The notes below the pieces were generated by a model that did no database searches, was not told where the DNA came from, and saw nothing but the letters and a program-made list of their open reading frames with translations. From Acrasis kona (lineage: Eukaryota; Heterolobosea; Eutetramitea; Acrasida; Acrasidae), in contig JAOPGA020000927.1 in NCBI GenBank assembly GCA_026419775.2, forward strand, positions 19,485 through 83,484: a stretch of 64,000 bases of DNA, read 5' to 3'. Below, in pieces: positions 15,801 through 26,802 of the stretch; position 1 is the first letter of the stretch; each line of letters opens with the position of its first letter. Both the position numbers and the translations under genes were made by a program.

Positions 15801-17574
15801 TCAAATCCAAACCAACACTCTAATACCGGTAGCGTCACTTGATTTCCTTTCCCTCGTGAAAAATAGTTACAGCATTCCGTTAGTGATTTGTATCATTGTT
15901 GGATTGAGCTACGTAGCGTGTTTAGCTGCTAGTATAGCTCTCGATTACAAAGTTGATCGGAAGTTTACAAAAGATGTATTGGATAATAGAGACAGCTACG
16001 GTTTATGGAGAAGATCGCTAGAAGCTATTCGTACTCATCACTTGTGGTTAAGTGCCATCTTCTTATCAAGTACAGAAATTAATTATACAAGACCTCAGCG
16101 TGTTACGGTGCTATTTAGCTATATTCTAGCTACCATCATGTTTAATTCCATCTTGTATGCTAGCCACGATATAGCCAACCAGAACATGGTGTCAAATGCC
16201 ATAGCTTCCGCTCTACTTGGTTTAGTTGTACCTAATTGCCTCGGATGGCTGTTCAGACACATTTCGCTACATCGTCAACAAAGCGCACCTATTACAACTA
16301 CGAATTCACCAGCTCACTTCGAACAAGATGCTGATTTTGAAATGGCAGAATATGGTGATTACGTAGAGCGCTCTGCAGAAGAAATTGAAATTGGAATTCC
16401 CGCTAAAACAAGTCCAGCTGTAGTATCCCCAGCTACTTTGAAACCAAACATTTCAATCATTGATAATCAACAAGCTGCTACTACACCACCAGCTACTACG
16501 GATCCTACTGTAGCTGTTTCCTCTCCAAAGATTTCAATCTTGGAGAGTAGAATAGAAGCTAGAATCAAAGCTAGAGCACATCGACGTTTAATTCGTCAAA
16601 ATCAAATTAAGGAATTAGAAAATCTGATGAAATCTTATGGCATTGGATTGCGTCTAAAACATGCCATTGAGAGCTTTAATGATTTATTGGATAGTTGGAC
16701 CGATGTGATTGAATTGAAATTAAATTCATTAAATCCCATCAAGAATGGAATTTCGCTGGGTATGATTTTGTATTCCATTTCTGCCATTTTGATATATTTT
16801 GTGTTATGTGCATGCATCATGGTGAATGTGAATTTGGGAATTAGTTGGGCATGGCCAAATTACTTAACTACCTTGTTCATGTTGTTATCTGCGATTTATT
16901 TGATTGTCATCATCGAAGTGATGTATTTCGAACACAAGAGAGAATTTTGGAATTTGCATTTCGAATGGCAAATTAATAAATGGGTCGTTGTGGTTTATGC
17001 ATTGATGATCGTAACGGTGGTATTGGCCATTGTTGCTTTGATTGCTGGTTCTTTTGGTGCCAAAGTCTATGAATCAATGAATTCTCTTGGGCACGTTCTA
17101 TGCACTGTCGGTTCTTGTTTGATTTTATTATTTTTGATGATTTTCAAATTAATTATTTACATTAAAATGAAACCTAATTTGGATGACTCTAATTCAAAGA
17201 GAATTGTGTTTGTTAACAAATTCGAAATGCCTTTCTGGTGCACTTTTGTTGTTTATGCATTGTGTCTAATATTTATGATTTGTACGATTGCGGTCACTAT
17301 TTCATTAGGTTATACCAAATTTACATCAAACGATATTTCTAATGCATGGTTGTTGAGTAATTTAATTGCAATTGGTTTCGATGTTATTGTTTTCAGAACG
17401 ATTGGCGTGTTTGCTTTTGGGTTCTTTGCACCAAAATTAAGTGCACTGATCAGAGGTATTGTCTTTACTCAAACAAGAAAAGTTGTAAAACAACAGCCAA
17501 CCACATCAAAACCAGTCATTGAGAAACCGGTACAAGAGACGAACAAGACCAAAGATGCTAACAAGAGTACGTAA
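875..17574 (+). CDS. Giant mucin-like polycystin-1-related surface receptor (LamG, EGF, REJ-like, GPS, multi-TM)
   Basis: I join 875..14506 and 14551..17574 through a 44-nt intron, giving about 5,551 residues. The first frame stops at 14545 and the second opens at 14551; splicing at 14506/14551 keeps phase 0. Domains in order: signal peptide (1-23); LamG/concanavalin-like domain (about 27-215); Thr/Pro/Ser tract; a Cys-containing globular island (about 2128-2268); more tract; a second LamG (about 2481-2705); long tract; a small island (about 3650-3755); two EGF-like units (about 3878-3954); a REJ/PKD-like region with [11 protein letters not shown] (about 4055-4544); another EGF-like unit (about 4586-4615); a GPS autoproteolysis motif with NHLTDF (about 4918-4958); then about nine hydrophobic helices from about 4984. 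The segment around [12 protein letters not shown] matches the post-GPS region of the polycystin-1 family. I see no PLAT domain between TM1 and TM2. Role by family: cleaved adhesion or mechanosensory receptor. The intron donor is GTGATT, weaker than the usual GTAAGT, so a frameshift or sequence error at about 14.5 kb is the alternative. Confidence 0.82.
1575..12500 (+). repeat. Low-complexity Thr/Pro/Ser coding tracts of the giant receptor
   Basis: Four tracts (about 1575-7255, 7690-8310, 9030-11820, 12150-12500) are built of ACN, CCN and TCN codons, giving TPTPT runs broken by repeats of the type VVVTNTSxPTPTPT. The NTS/NTT triplets are N-glycosylation sequons inside an O-glycosylation-type mucin stalk. 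The plus strand here is strongly C-rich and G-poor. Long minus-strand Val/Gly-rich ORFs are by-products of this composition. The three globular islands between tracts lack the bias. Confidence 0.9.
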
Positions 17575-17614
17575 AAATAAAAGTTCACTTTGAGAAATTC
17601 TTTATTTTTGACAA

Positions 17615-19085
17615 TTAAACAATAGATTCATAATAAGCTTCAAATCCTCCGTCGAGATGTTCTCTCTTGCTTGAGAAAACAACGTGTGCGCTTTTGGCAT
17701 TAACAATCAGTTCCTCTTTGTTCTTCCTTCCATATAAAACTCTTAACAAGGCACCATCGACATGCTCATACACTTTGATGGTGTCCCACTGCTTGTTGGT
17801 GTTTACATTAAATGTCAATCTAATCCTATTCTTTGTGGATTGAATGTACCAGTTTTGAACAAATCCGCTCTTATATCCATTGATTCCAAACTTTCCAACA
17901 TCTTGATTCATGTTCTTTACATCATTTACTTGACCAAACATGATTCTGTCGGGGGCATTTTCGTTAGTAGATCCTCCGATAGATGATTGATAAAGTTCAT
18001 CCAACTTTTTAAAGTAACCTGCAAAGCTCAAGATTTTCATGTTCCATAAAAAGTCCATCCGTTCGTATGTTCTGTAAGCTCCTCCAATAATGTTTCCTTG
18101 ATTATCAAGTTCTAAATCGTATTCCATTTGTGTTCCTTCGACTGTGGTATTGACGGCATTCCATTCTGGTTCAATTTCTGTTGCCCAAGCAATGTCCATT
18201 AGGACGTGTACATTTTTTGTGGAGTTGTGAATAGACTCCCCAAGAATGGTATAATTGAATGTTGAGACGGGTTGATTCCAAACTTCGTACGAACGATCTG
18301 TATCTGCCATGAACGAACGTTTGTGTATTCCGATTTCGTTGGCAATGGCAACGTGGAAGGCACCGGCATTAGTATCTCTACATGCTGTTGTGTTTTCCTT
18401 TGCTTTTTGAGATCCTTGAATGTCAAAGTTGCAACGAGTACCCAAGTATGAAGTTTCTGCTTCGTCCATATAGAGTGCAACATAATAAGTTAGTAGAGCT
18501 TTAACGTCGCTGGAGCCGAAAGGAATGATTAAACCATCGCTATTTTTTACTTCAGTTGGAGAAGGTTGTTTGTAATAAGCAGCAGCTGGAGCCCAACCGT
18601 GACATAAACCTAAAAAGTTTAGAAGTGGTTGTAAAACAACTAACCTTCCCACTCTGAGTCATTTGGGCCGGTTCTCTTCCATTCACTCTTCACCTAAAGT
18701 TGTATAAAAATGATTGATTGGTTAGGAGAATTACTGTTGGGTAATCATAGCGACCTTGGTAGATATCGAACTTCTCAGCTGGCGACAGAGTACTTAGCTC
18801 CTCAAGACTTAATTTGTGTAATTCTTCTTTGTCATGTAATTTGTAATTGAAACTTTTAGATTCATTAGTGGGATTTGAAAGCCATCTCCATGCAATCCCA
18901 GCCTTGTTGCTCGGCCAATATGAATCCGACCAAGGTTGTAATTTCACCTCACCCTCACTTGGAAGCTCGCTGGTCTTATATTGATATTTTCCGAAGTTCT
19001 TTGGGTTGTTGCTCTCGTCAAATAACTCCGCATTGATGGAAAGTATCGCAACAGCAAGATAAACAAGAAGAGTGAGGGCCTTCAT
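17615..19085 (-). CDS. Secreted transglutaminase-elicitor family protein with Pep-13-like core
   Basis: Exons on the minus strand are 19085..18735, 18693..18645 and 18609..17615, with introns of 41 and 35 nt, giving 464 residues. The first ATG gives a signal peptide (MKALTLLVYLAVAILSINA). Across the second junction the protein reads EGLCHGWAPAA, with Cys136 as the likely nucleophile of this papain-like transglutaminase family. VWNQPV follows in the third exon; this is the core of Pep-13, the surface peptide of oomycete GP42 transglutaminases that plants recognise. Several NxT/NxS sequons fit secretion. Known family members crosslink wall or surface proteins through Gln-Lys isopeptide bonds. 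It ends about 40 bp from the tail-to-tail giant receptor gene. Lateral origin from an oomycete-like or bacterial source is possible, but the introns are of the local type. Confidence 0.85.
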
Positions 19086-19244
19086 CAATTCCTTCAATTA
19101 CAATTGAATTTTACTACTAATTATTTATAGAATATAACTGATTCGGTACGCTTTGATGGTATGTTGTGAGAATTACGATAAAGATATATCTCTCGATTCA
19201 GAGAGTAACATTTTAAAAGCTCTGGATGGTGTAGGGTTCATGAG

Positions 19245-19908
19245 TTGAGCATCATTGGTGTCAATAACACATGGGGTGAATTGGTGCCCTTGTTCAATGA
19301 TTCACTCATTGTTGGAGGTTTAAAGGTGAATCTGTCACGAGAAAGTGATTTTATTAGGCAGCTACCAAAGGTATCAAAACAAAGTGACCCTGGCATGTCA
19401 CATCAGATGATACAGAAAATTCAATCCCATGGTTGGAGCCAAACTGTTCAAAAGTTCGCATTCATCCAATGGATACATTGGAATACCAGCCAAAATGTCG
19501 GGCTCCTGTGATAGTTTTGTGAAGTCATCGGAACTTGTGACCATCGGTAATGCAGTCAAGTTTGAAAAAATAACAACCTTGTCTACCGTTAGAGAAGAGA
19601 TTGAAAAAAGCAGAATTATAATTCAGGTCAATAACCAAATGCAGTTCGTATTGGTCGTTTTTTGTTTAGAGTTTGAAGAAAACATTAGCCATCATCTTGT
19701 AAACGATAGACTCACTCTGAATGCTGGTCGATGGTTTTTTGGTAAAGACGAAATGGAAAATTATGATTGTTCTGTCTCTTATCGATCACTTCCAGAAATG
19801 ACTGCTGATGACATGGATGATGAAATTGAACACAAGTGTCAAGATGTGGATAAAAAATATTTAATGATTGAGATACCAGAGCGCATGGAAGTGATTCTTG
19901 TGCTGTAA
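19245..19908 (+). pseudogene. Unrecognised, probably broken coding remnant
   Basis: Two overlapping frames carry 88 codons (19245-19511) and 159 codons (19429-19908). The second contains a plausible alpha/beta stretch ending in an acidic MTADDMDDEIEHK segment. I recognise no domain. No clean splice pair joins the frames and upstream in-frame stops are frequent, which fits a decayed gene rather than an intact one. A short real ORF at 19429-19908 cannot be excluded. Confidence 0.25.
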
Positions 19909-20177
19909 AGAGTTCGGTCTGAGCACTAAAGTAAGAAGTAAATGACCAGAACGATTATTTCGCATTGTATTAAAAGTGAATTCCGAGTATTTATATGATT
20001 GATCCTCAAATATGTTGTCGAAGATTCAACGACGGGGAAATGGGATGACAAAGTTAAACCAAACCCCAAACCATAGAGAAGTCCTTATGGTTAGATTGAT
20101 AACGACTGTGCAAGTGATGTACGTGTAGCGGTATGTAACTAGTCAAATGAAAAGTTACCAAAGTCTCTAAAAAAAAA

Positions 20178-20194
20178 GGCGGGCGGGTGGGTGG
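20178..20194 (+). other. G-rich run, candidate G-quadruplex
   Basis: After an A-tract, the sequence has five G runs separated by single bases (GG, GGG, GGG, GGG, GG). In otherwise AT-rich DNA this is an outlier. It could fold as a two-tier quadruplex and lies just upstream of the 74-bp tandem repeat. Confidence 0.4.
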
Positions 20195-20210
20195 AAGGAA
20201 CATTTCATGT

Positions 20211-20412
20211 TTGTTTCAAACTACGCGCCCATGTTTCTTTGTATAACGGAAAACCCTCCATCATGTTTGAAAACGGTTGTATATTTGTTTCAAACTACGC
20301 GCCCATGTTTCTTTGTATAATGGAAAACCCTCCATCATATTTGAAAACGGTTGTTGTAGGAATGTTTCTTTGTACAAATGGAAAACCCTCCATCATACTT
20401 TAAAACAATCGT
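20211..20412 (+). repeat. 74-bp tandem repeat, about 2.7 copies
   Basis: Copies start at 20211 and 20285, with a shortened third from about 20359. Each contains TTTCTTTGTATAA-like and GGAAAACCCTCCATCAT segments; the first two copies are nearly identical and the third has diverged and lost its start. The open frame across it is a consequence of the period and is not called as a gene. An ambiguous base (N) lies just after it at 20429. Confidence 0.8.
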
Positions 20413-22141
20413 TGTAGGAATGTTGTATNACGGGTACGGTGTATTAAATCTAATTAATTAAAAAAAACAATACTCGAGTTAAACTCAGTAACCCATTCTT
20501 GAGTAGTTTTCAAATCGATTTGTAAACGACCTGAATGTGCTGTGGGGCAGCACATTCGTACCTGTGACTTTACACACTCTTGGTTACCTGTTCACACACA
20601 CGTGTCCAGGTCAACCACTTACAACCATTTCCGTCAACGAGTAATCAGAGTTCAAAGATCAATTAAATATTGTAAGTTGTGGCTTACAACATATTTATTT
20701 TATTCAACAAGTAAAGTAGATCAAGTAATCAATATATTACCATAGATCGAGTTTCTCCGACAATTACTGTTGGATAGATTGATAGTAATTAATACTTTAC
20801 ATCATCCCACCTCCCGACCTCGTCATATATATTATTTGGGGATAATCGACAAGACTTTTGTATTAGTGAATAAATTTACCTGCATTAGATCGGCTATAGT
20901 AAAAATAGTTGTGAGGCACAAGGTACATGAAATGTTTTTTATTTTTGAGGGTTTCTTTACACGATCTTTTCCAATTTTCTCGTCATGTGGTTGGTCACAT
21001 TGTGAATGTACATAGTTTAAAAGTTCAATATCATCTGCAGTAATATGAACGGGATAGTCTTCACAATTCTTTTGATAAACTATCGTTTGCGTAAAGGTTT
21101 CAGCTTTGCATTTAATACCTTTGTTGGGACATTAACTCCAATGGAACCAAGTAACGACTGAACACTTTGATTTGTATAATAAGCTAGTTCAAGGGTTTGT
21201 AGTAGAGTTTCAGCCTTGGCTAGATTATGTTCAGGTTTTTGAAAGGGTAAAATTTATCGTGCATCAACCAACTGTGGTTATCATCTGGTACATGGACGTC
21301 CAGGAGTGATTTGTAGCATCTTCTTGTACAAATCTTTCGCTGTTCTTACATGTTACTTTGTTCGACTCCAATGTTGATCGATTGAATGGCAATGTGTGAA
21401 ATTGAAACCATTCGTCAACAATAGCGAGTGTTAAAAATGGTTAGTTACGAGTTGCTCAGCCCAGCCGATGATTGGTTTTCTTGATTCGGTGACTTTTGGT
21501 TCCTGAAATTCTGAAGGAGGTCGAGTATGTGTCGTGTGTTGATTGGGCGATCGTGGTGGCGATCGCAAAGTATTGTTGCTTGACTGATTCTACGTTCCGT
21601 AGTTGCTGATATTGGCTGTGGGGACGTCGTTTCTTGCATCAATTGAGTTTAGATTACAGCCTGCGAGTTGGTAATTTAAAATTCTTGACAGCGATAAAAT
21701 AGAGGAAGTGAACTGAAGCAGTTCACATAATGCAGCAACAATGCTCTTGATATTGTCCTATTGATGAGTTAGCAAATTGGTTGTGAGGTGAAATGTACCT
21801 TTTCAATGACATTTTTCGTTTCGATCCTTGAACTACAGTGGTATTCGTCAAAATAATTATTCGTATGTTATCGTTGAGGCTTGTAAATTAAATCGGTTTT
21901 TTCTTGTTGCTGTGTGTCTTTAGATCATTCTCATTTGGTGTTGAGTCCCTTTCATATGCTTGCTATCTGGCGTAATCTGTTATATACTCTCTATTTGTGA
22001 GCCATCCTCTCTTGTACTTTGGGTAAGCAGATAACAATACGAAACAGTATCACAGCGACAGTAGGCGTTATTACCAAATGGTTTCACATACTATGAAGTA
22101 CCAAACTGCGGATTTCGAATCCATGTGCATCCTGTGACAGT
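20413..22141. other. Gene-poor AT-rich stretch with a possible decayed gene on the minus strand
   Basis: No intact gene is visible. On the minus strand, 21235 down to 20832 has protein-like frames, including LAKAETLLQTLELAYYTNQ near 21220-21160 and VHITADDIELLNYVHS near 21050-21000. They are out of frame with each other, and no 35-50 nt intron joins them cleanly; a 71-nt GT-AG span does keep phase, so a real but diverged multi-exon gene remains possible. I recognise no family. Confidence 0.25.
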
Positions 22142-22459
22142 ATGACCTCCCCTTCCAGTTATATTTTATGTCGTGGGAGCGCGCAATGGACATCCATAAC
22201 TGGTTTGATTGCTTTGTTGCAGCGCAAAGGTAACGGTACAGGGTTCGATGATCTGGCAGTTTCTATTGTCAGCAAGCGAATGTGGATTTATTGGAATGGC
22301 ACTCTATCTGATGCAAATATGGATTCTAGATTTTCGATGGCCATTAATGCCGTACCAGATGAGGGTCCATATAGTGGTCGTATTTATTTAGATTTGGTTC
22401 ATGCAATGTGTTGTGATGATAACCGTGCCCGGATGGAAGATAGTTTTATTCTAATGTGA
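22142..22459 (+). CDS. Hypothetical 105-residue ORF
   Basis: A short open frame starts with ATG and ends with TGA just upstream of the Crinkler-like gene. It is hydrophilic, with WIYWNGTLSDANMDSRFSM in the middle, no signal peptide, no membrane helix and no recognised domain. It may be the end of a decayed gene. The 90 bp after it run into the promoter of the next gene. Confidence 0.25.
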   Translation: MTSPSSYILCRGSAQWTSITGLIALLQRKGNGTGFDDLAVSIVSKRMWIYWNGTLSDANMDSRFSMAINAVPDEGPYSGRIYLDLVHAMCCDDNRARMEDSFILM

Positions 22460-22550
22460 GGTTGGTTGGAATTGTTGAAAGTGTCTTCTTACCTTGACTT
22501 TCAAAAGCTTTACAAAAGAAATTGTCAACTGTCGCTTGTGAAATCTAAAC

Positions 22551-25500
22551 ATGACGAAGAAGAGAAAACAATCGGCTGTTGGATCATCGGGATACACACC
22601 AGACAAGAAAACTCAAAAAATTGATGCGGCGAAGCTTTTAAATAATCTAAGCACCAAAAATGAAGAATTAAAGCTAATTATGGACGAGGCTGGTAAATTG
22701 TTTGGGACTCCTAAGAAATTGAAGTTTGCTAAAAAATTAGGAAGATTCCATCGAGTTCAACTACCAGATCATGGGAACACATCACCGTTAGAATTGTTAG
22801 GTTTAATGAACATTAAAACCGACAACAAGAACAAGAACGAGAACGAGAACGAGGACACGTATGAACTATGGCATAGATTCAAGGATAACGGCAAGCCAAT
22901 CATACTGGTCGGTGTAACTGGTTGCGGTAAAACATACAAGTACATGAGGGCAGCAACAGCAGGGTACTTGATCTTTATAACGGCTGCGGACAGAAGCGAT
23001 CTCCTTGATCCATCTTATAAGCACCTGCTTAAATTAGTGGAAAACAATGTCGACAAGGAAAACAGACGCCTCATCTCATGCTTCATCGCTTGTAGATTGG
23101 CTGGCTTGCTGACACAATTGTTCAAATATAACATCTCGCCAACTGACTATTTCTATGGTCAATTTAACAGCAACTCAATTCCCTACTCTAGTTTGTTAGA
23201 AAAGATAACAGATATCAAAAATCCAGAAAAGTTGTGTAAAGAACTCATACAAGTGATCAGACTACACCAACAGTTCAAACAACATGGACTGATTGGTTGC
23301 GCCTTTGATGAGTGCGGCGTAATGGATAAACATGCTATTGGGAAATTCACTTCAAAAACCTCAATCCAGCCTCGTGCAATGTTATACGGTGTATCGGATG
23401 TAGTGAAGGAATTACAAACTTCAGTTAAATTTGATCTAATGGCATATGCTGGAACCACCTTCTCAATGAAAATCATCAAGGCCTTCATGAGCGACGGGGG
23501 CAGAGGATATGAAGTTGACTATTACTTGAAGTTCCCTTTCTTTCTCGAGAAACGCATTATACAAATGTTTTCTAAATTGGTCAATTACAATAATGATAAA
23601 AATCTTTCCAGAATTGCATCAAAATTGATTGGTAGGCCACGTCTAACCATGCTTGCGATCATCAAGTTGGGTGAGATTGATAATGTGGACGGTGAATCTA
23701 CAGATCATGTAATTGAAAGAGCCGTGACTGAGTCCTACAATCAAATAAAAGATTCTTGCGTTGAAAAAATCTTGGAGAGGGCTAATGACAATAAAATGTA
23801 CGATGACCACACCATCAATGGCATTAGAGTAATGATGTACTTTCATTTGTTTCAAAAGAATCCGCAATATATGGTTAAAAACCCACAAGATTGCGAGATT
23901 GATTTGGTTAATGCTGGAATATGTCATACTCGACAAGCGAAAGAAGGGTTTGTCTATTTTATGAGCGAGCCATTATCAATCGATATTGCACTTTCTTTCT
24001 TGGATCGTAACAAGCAGGATTTTCGAGACTGGGGTATTCGTTTGATCCGTAATTCGATAATGGACTGTATTAATAATAATCAGGCAGATGGTAAAGCGGC
24101 AGAAAAGATTATGGCGGCAGAAATGACACGAAAAGATACTTTCAAACATTTTGCACGATCCGGTGTAGTACCACTTAATTTGGTTGAATGCGTAGAATCC
24201 ATTGAGTTCGACACGATTCACGAAATAGAGAAATCCAACGATGATTCGTCATTACAGAAAAAAGAGCTAGAACTATTGGAAAACGGTGATGGCATTTGCA
24301 TTTTGCCAAGTAACAACATGGGTTTTGATATCTTAATCAAAAAGAAAACCTCCGAAAGTGACAAATCGAATGTTTTAGCCCTTTGCATGAAAACTACTAG
24401 CTCTGGTGAAGTGAGCAAGAAGGAAACTACCAAAAATCTGTTGCAACTTGACCACAAATTGCAGTATACGCAAAAAAGGGGAACGAATCATGAGAAAAAG
24501 AGTGAGGCTACCACAAAGGTAGATGAATTTTTCGAAAAAAATGTTAAGCAATATGTACTTTTGGATGTATGTTTACCAAACAGGAACAAAACTGTGAAAG
24601 CAGAACCACACATGGCGAACAATATAATCCATATTAATGAGTCCAACATTCACGAGCTCATCCGTGATCATAAATCCTGCGCCGCTCTCAAGCACATCTG
24701 GACTCGTGCTAGCATCAGCGATCAGAATCGGATTACGGATTACTTTAGTAAACAAGATCTGAATGTAGTACCGGGCAATATGTCTCAGCAGAAATTAGGA
24801 GACGAGGTGAAAATTTCGAGACAAATCGCTCAGTTGACATGTAAGTCACACAAACATTTCATAATGCTAACACTGATATTGTAGTGGGCGATGGAGCGAA
24901 TGAAACAAGTGACGTTGAAGCATTAAAGAGGGAGAATCAATCGTTGCAACAGCAACTACATCTACAAAAGCAATGTAAGTCATACACAACTCAAAAGTAC
25001 TCAACATGTTATTGTAGTGGGTGGATCTATTAGTGGAGTCACCATTACCATCAAGAATGGAGAAGATGACTCGGTCGCATCGGAGTTGATTACGTTGCCC
25101 AAAAATTTTGAAGATTTGAGGAAGTTGATCCAGGACAGGTTTGGTTTTACCAATCCGCCCGTCATTAGCAATGAGAAATATGCTCTAATCAGAGACATCA
25201 ACGTCATCTCACGAGATGCAACCATTTTGGCATTCGCCAATGAAGCAAGTCTTAAGAAGGCCAGTAAACAACCAGGTAAGTCACATGCAACACAAAAAGT
25301 ACTCAACATGTTATTGTAGTGGGTGGTCACGAGCAAGCCAAGGTGGTCAGGGTGTCTGTAAATGATGTAGATGGTGATTTAGTGCCTGTCACACAATCAC
25401 ACACTTTTAAAGAGTTGATTGCCAATGTTGGTGCAAAAGTAAAGTTCGCTGTGACGAAGGTTAAATTTGAAGGAGGAGTAATCAAAGATGAAGATACTTT

Positions 25501-25564
25501 CAAAGTAATGATGAGTACATGGAATGGAAAATTGGTGTTTGTTGAACCAGTCAAGAGGGAGTAA
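22551..25564 (+). CDS. Crinkler/RHS-like P-loop NTPase with nuclease-like domain and C-terminal ubiquitin-like modules
   Basis: Exons 22551..24840, 24885..24974, 25018..25275 and 25320..25564 (introns 44, 43 and 44 nt) give 960 residues. A basic N-terminus (MTKKRKQS) precedes a P-loop NTPase: Walker A GVTGCGKT near residue 121 and a Walker B-like AFDEC near 252. Near residues 590-620, MGFDILI followed by LALCMKTT resembles the D...(E/Q)xK core of PD-(D/E)xK nucleases. This NTPase plus nuclease-like order is that of Crinkler-RHS (CR) proteins of oomycetes, chytrids, trypanosomes and other protists. Exon 2 is a short coiled coil. Exons 3 and 4 each encode an 80-residue beta-grasp-like unit that resembles ubiquitin-like or doublecortin-like folds. 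I see no signal peptide. Function in the cell is unknown; conflict or effector roles are inferred from the family. Confidence 0.68.
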
Positions 25565-25749
25565 TAAAGTATATACCTTTTATGAAATGAAATGTTTTAA
25601 TTCATCAATCTTTATTTGTGATGTTTGAACGAAGTACCCAGCAGAAAAGACATTCAAAATTATAACCAAGATTCCAGGGGGTAATTAGAGTTGAAACAGC
25701 TCTTCGCAAGATTGCAAGGGCAAACTATGGAATTGAGAAATACTTGGAA

Positions 25750-26802
25750 TAAAAAATGTTTGGGATATCAAATAAGTTTATTGTTGGGTTCAATTATAGT
25801 TGCACTTAAAACAATATCGTCCTTCACTCTTCTTGTTGTAAAACCCATATTTGGAGAAATTTTTGGTAAGATTTGTAGGTAAACCGAACGTAGGTCAAGT
25901 TTCGAATAAATCGTCGCTCCTTTCTTTGCAATAACCGAGAATCCGTAATCTGTTGAAGGGACGTCATTGGTGTCGTCGCATGTTTTCTCGTTGATATGAA
26001 TAAAGTCGTGAACGGATTATTCTTGCTTCCGGAAAAAATATTAAAAACCCGTGAATTGAACAATCCCACCGGAATACCTAAATAGTCTTTCTCTGGTTCG
26101 GCAAGATCGTCGTGTTTTTCGATGATTGACTCTGATAGTCATGTTTCGACATCCTTAGCAATGAGTTCTTCATCTCGATCGCTAAGTCTGAACTGTGCTT
26201 TGTAAGAGCCTTTAGCCCTGTCTGAGGGGTCTTCGAAATGTATAGCAATCTCCCCAATAGTGCTATGTCGGTCCTTGGTCTTAAGATTCTCATCGGTAGC
26301 ATGTTGAATCTTTTTCATGAGTTCCGCATGTTGAGGGTGATACTCTATACCGTCGGACTCTTTCTTCTTCTCTTCTTCAATCATGTTGTCTACGTCTTCG
26401 ACAACATACTGGTTGTTTAATTGTTTGAACTCCTCTGCCAGCGCAAATGGAATGTTCAATTGCAGCAAGTTGATAAGATCCCATCCAAAAATGATGGGCC
26501 TCCGCTACTAAACGCTTTATGTTGGAAGTATGTAAGCGTTGTTCCTTCCTCTGTTTAAGAATTCTGTACTGTTCTTCCAGATTCTTTGGCCATTTCTCTC
26601 TTGGGACTGNCGGTAGGTTTTTCTTCTTGAGGTTGCAGTCTGTATCTGTGTGGTTGAAGAATCCACAGTGGTTACAATAATTAGTTCAGTTACTTTATCA
26701 AGGTTCTTAGCAGACAGTGCCTTGAGGATGCCCTTCGTTAAAAGTTTAATATTCTCCTTCTCTGAAAGCTGGTACAATAATAGAAACACTTATCTCAGAC
26801 AT
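25750..26802 (-). pseudogene. Decayed Ty3-like retroelement (gag zinc knuckle to start of reverse transcriptase)
   Basis: Read on the minus strand, several frames line up in gag-pol order but with stops and shifts between them. A CX2CX4HX4C zinc knuckle (CNHCGFFNHTDTDC) lies near 26680-26640. PIIFGWDLINLLQLNIP, like the end of a retropepsin, is near 26490-26440. A pol linker, FRLSDRDEELIAKDVE, is near 26190-26140, and SIIEKH follows after an in-frame stop. YSKLDLRSVYLQI, motif A of reverse transcriptase, lies near 25900-25870. An ambiguous base sits at 26610. Everything after motif A is lost. I could not find long terminal repeats. It is not expected to make a functional protein. Confidence 0.6.

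Noticed and set aside
20191-20403. 70-codon ORF across the 74-bp tandem repeat
   Set aside because: The frame repeats with the DNA period and has no gene-like context.
22060-22130. Possible tRNA T-arm (GGATTTCGAATCC)
   Set aside because: It is only a palindrome; no acceptor, D or anticodon arm can be folded around it.
26690-26802. Start of a dolichol-phosphate mannosyltransferase-like gene (SIIVPAF, then SEKENIKLL one frame over)
   Set aside because: The similarity is short, and the following zinc knuckle and pol-like pieces fit a retroelement better. Not enough remains to name a glycosyltransferase.
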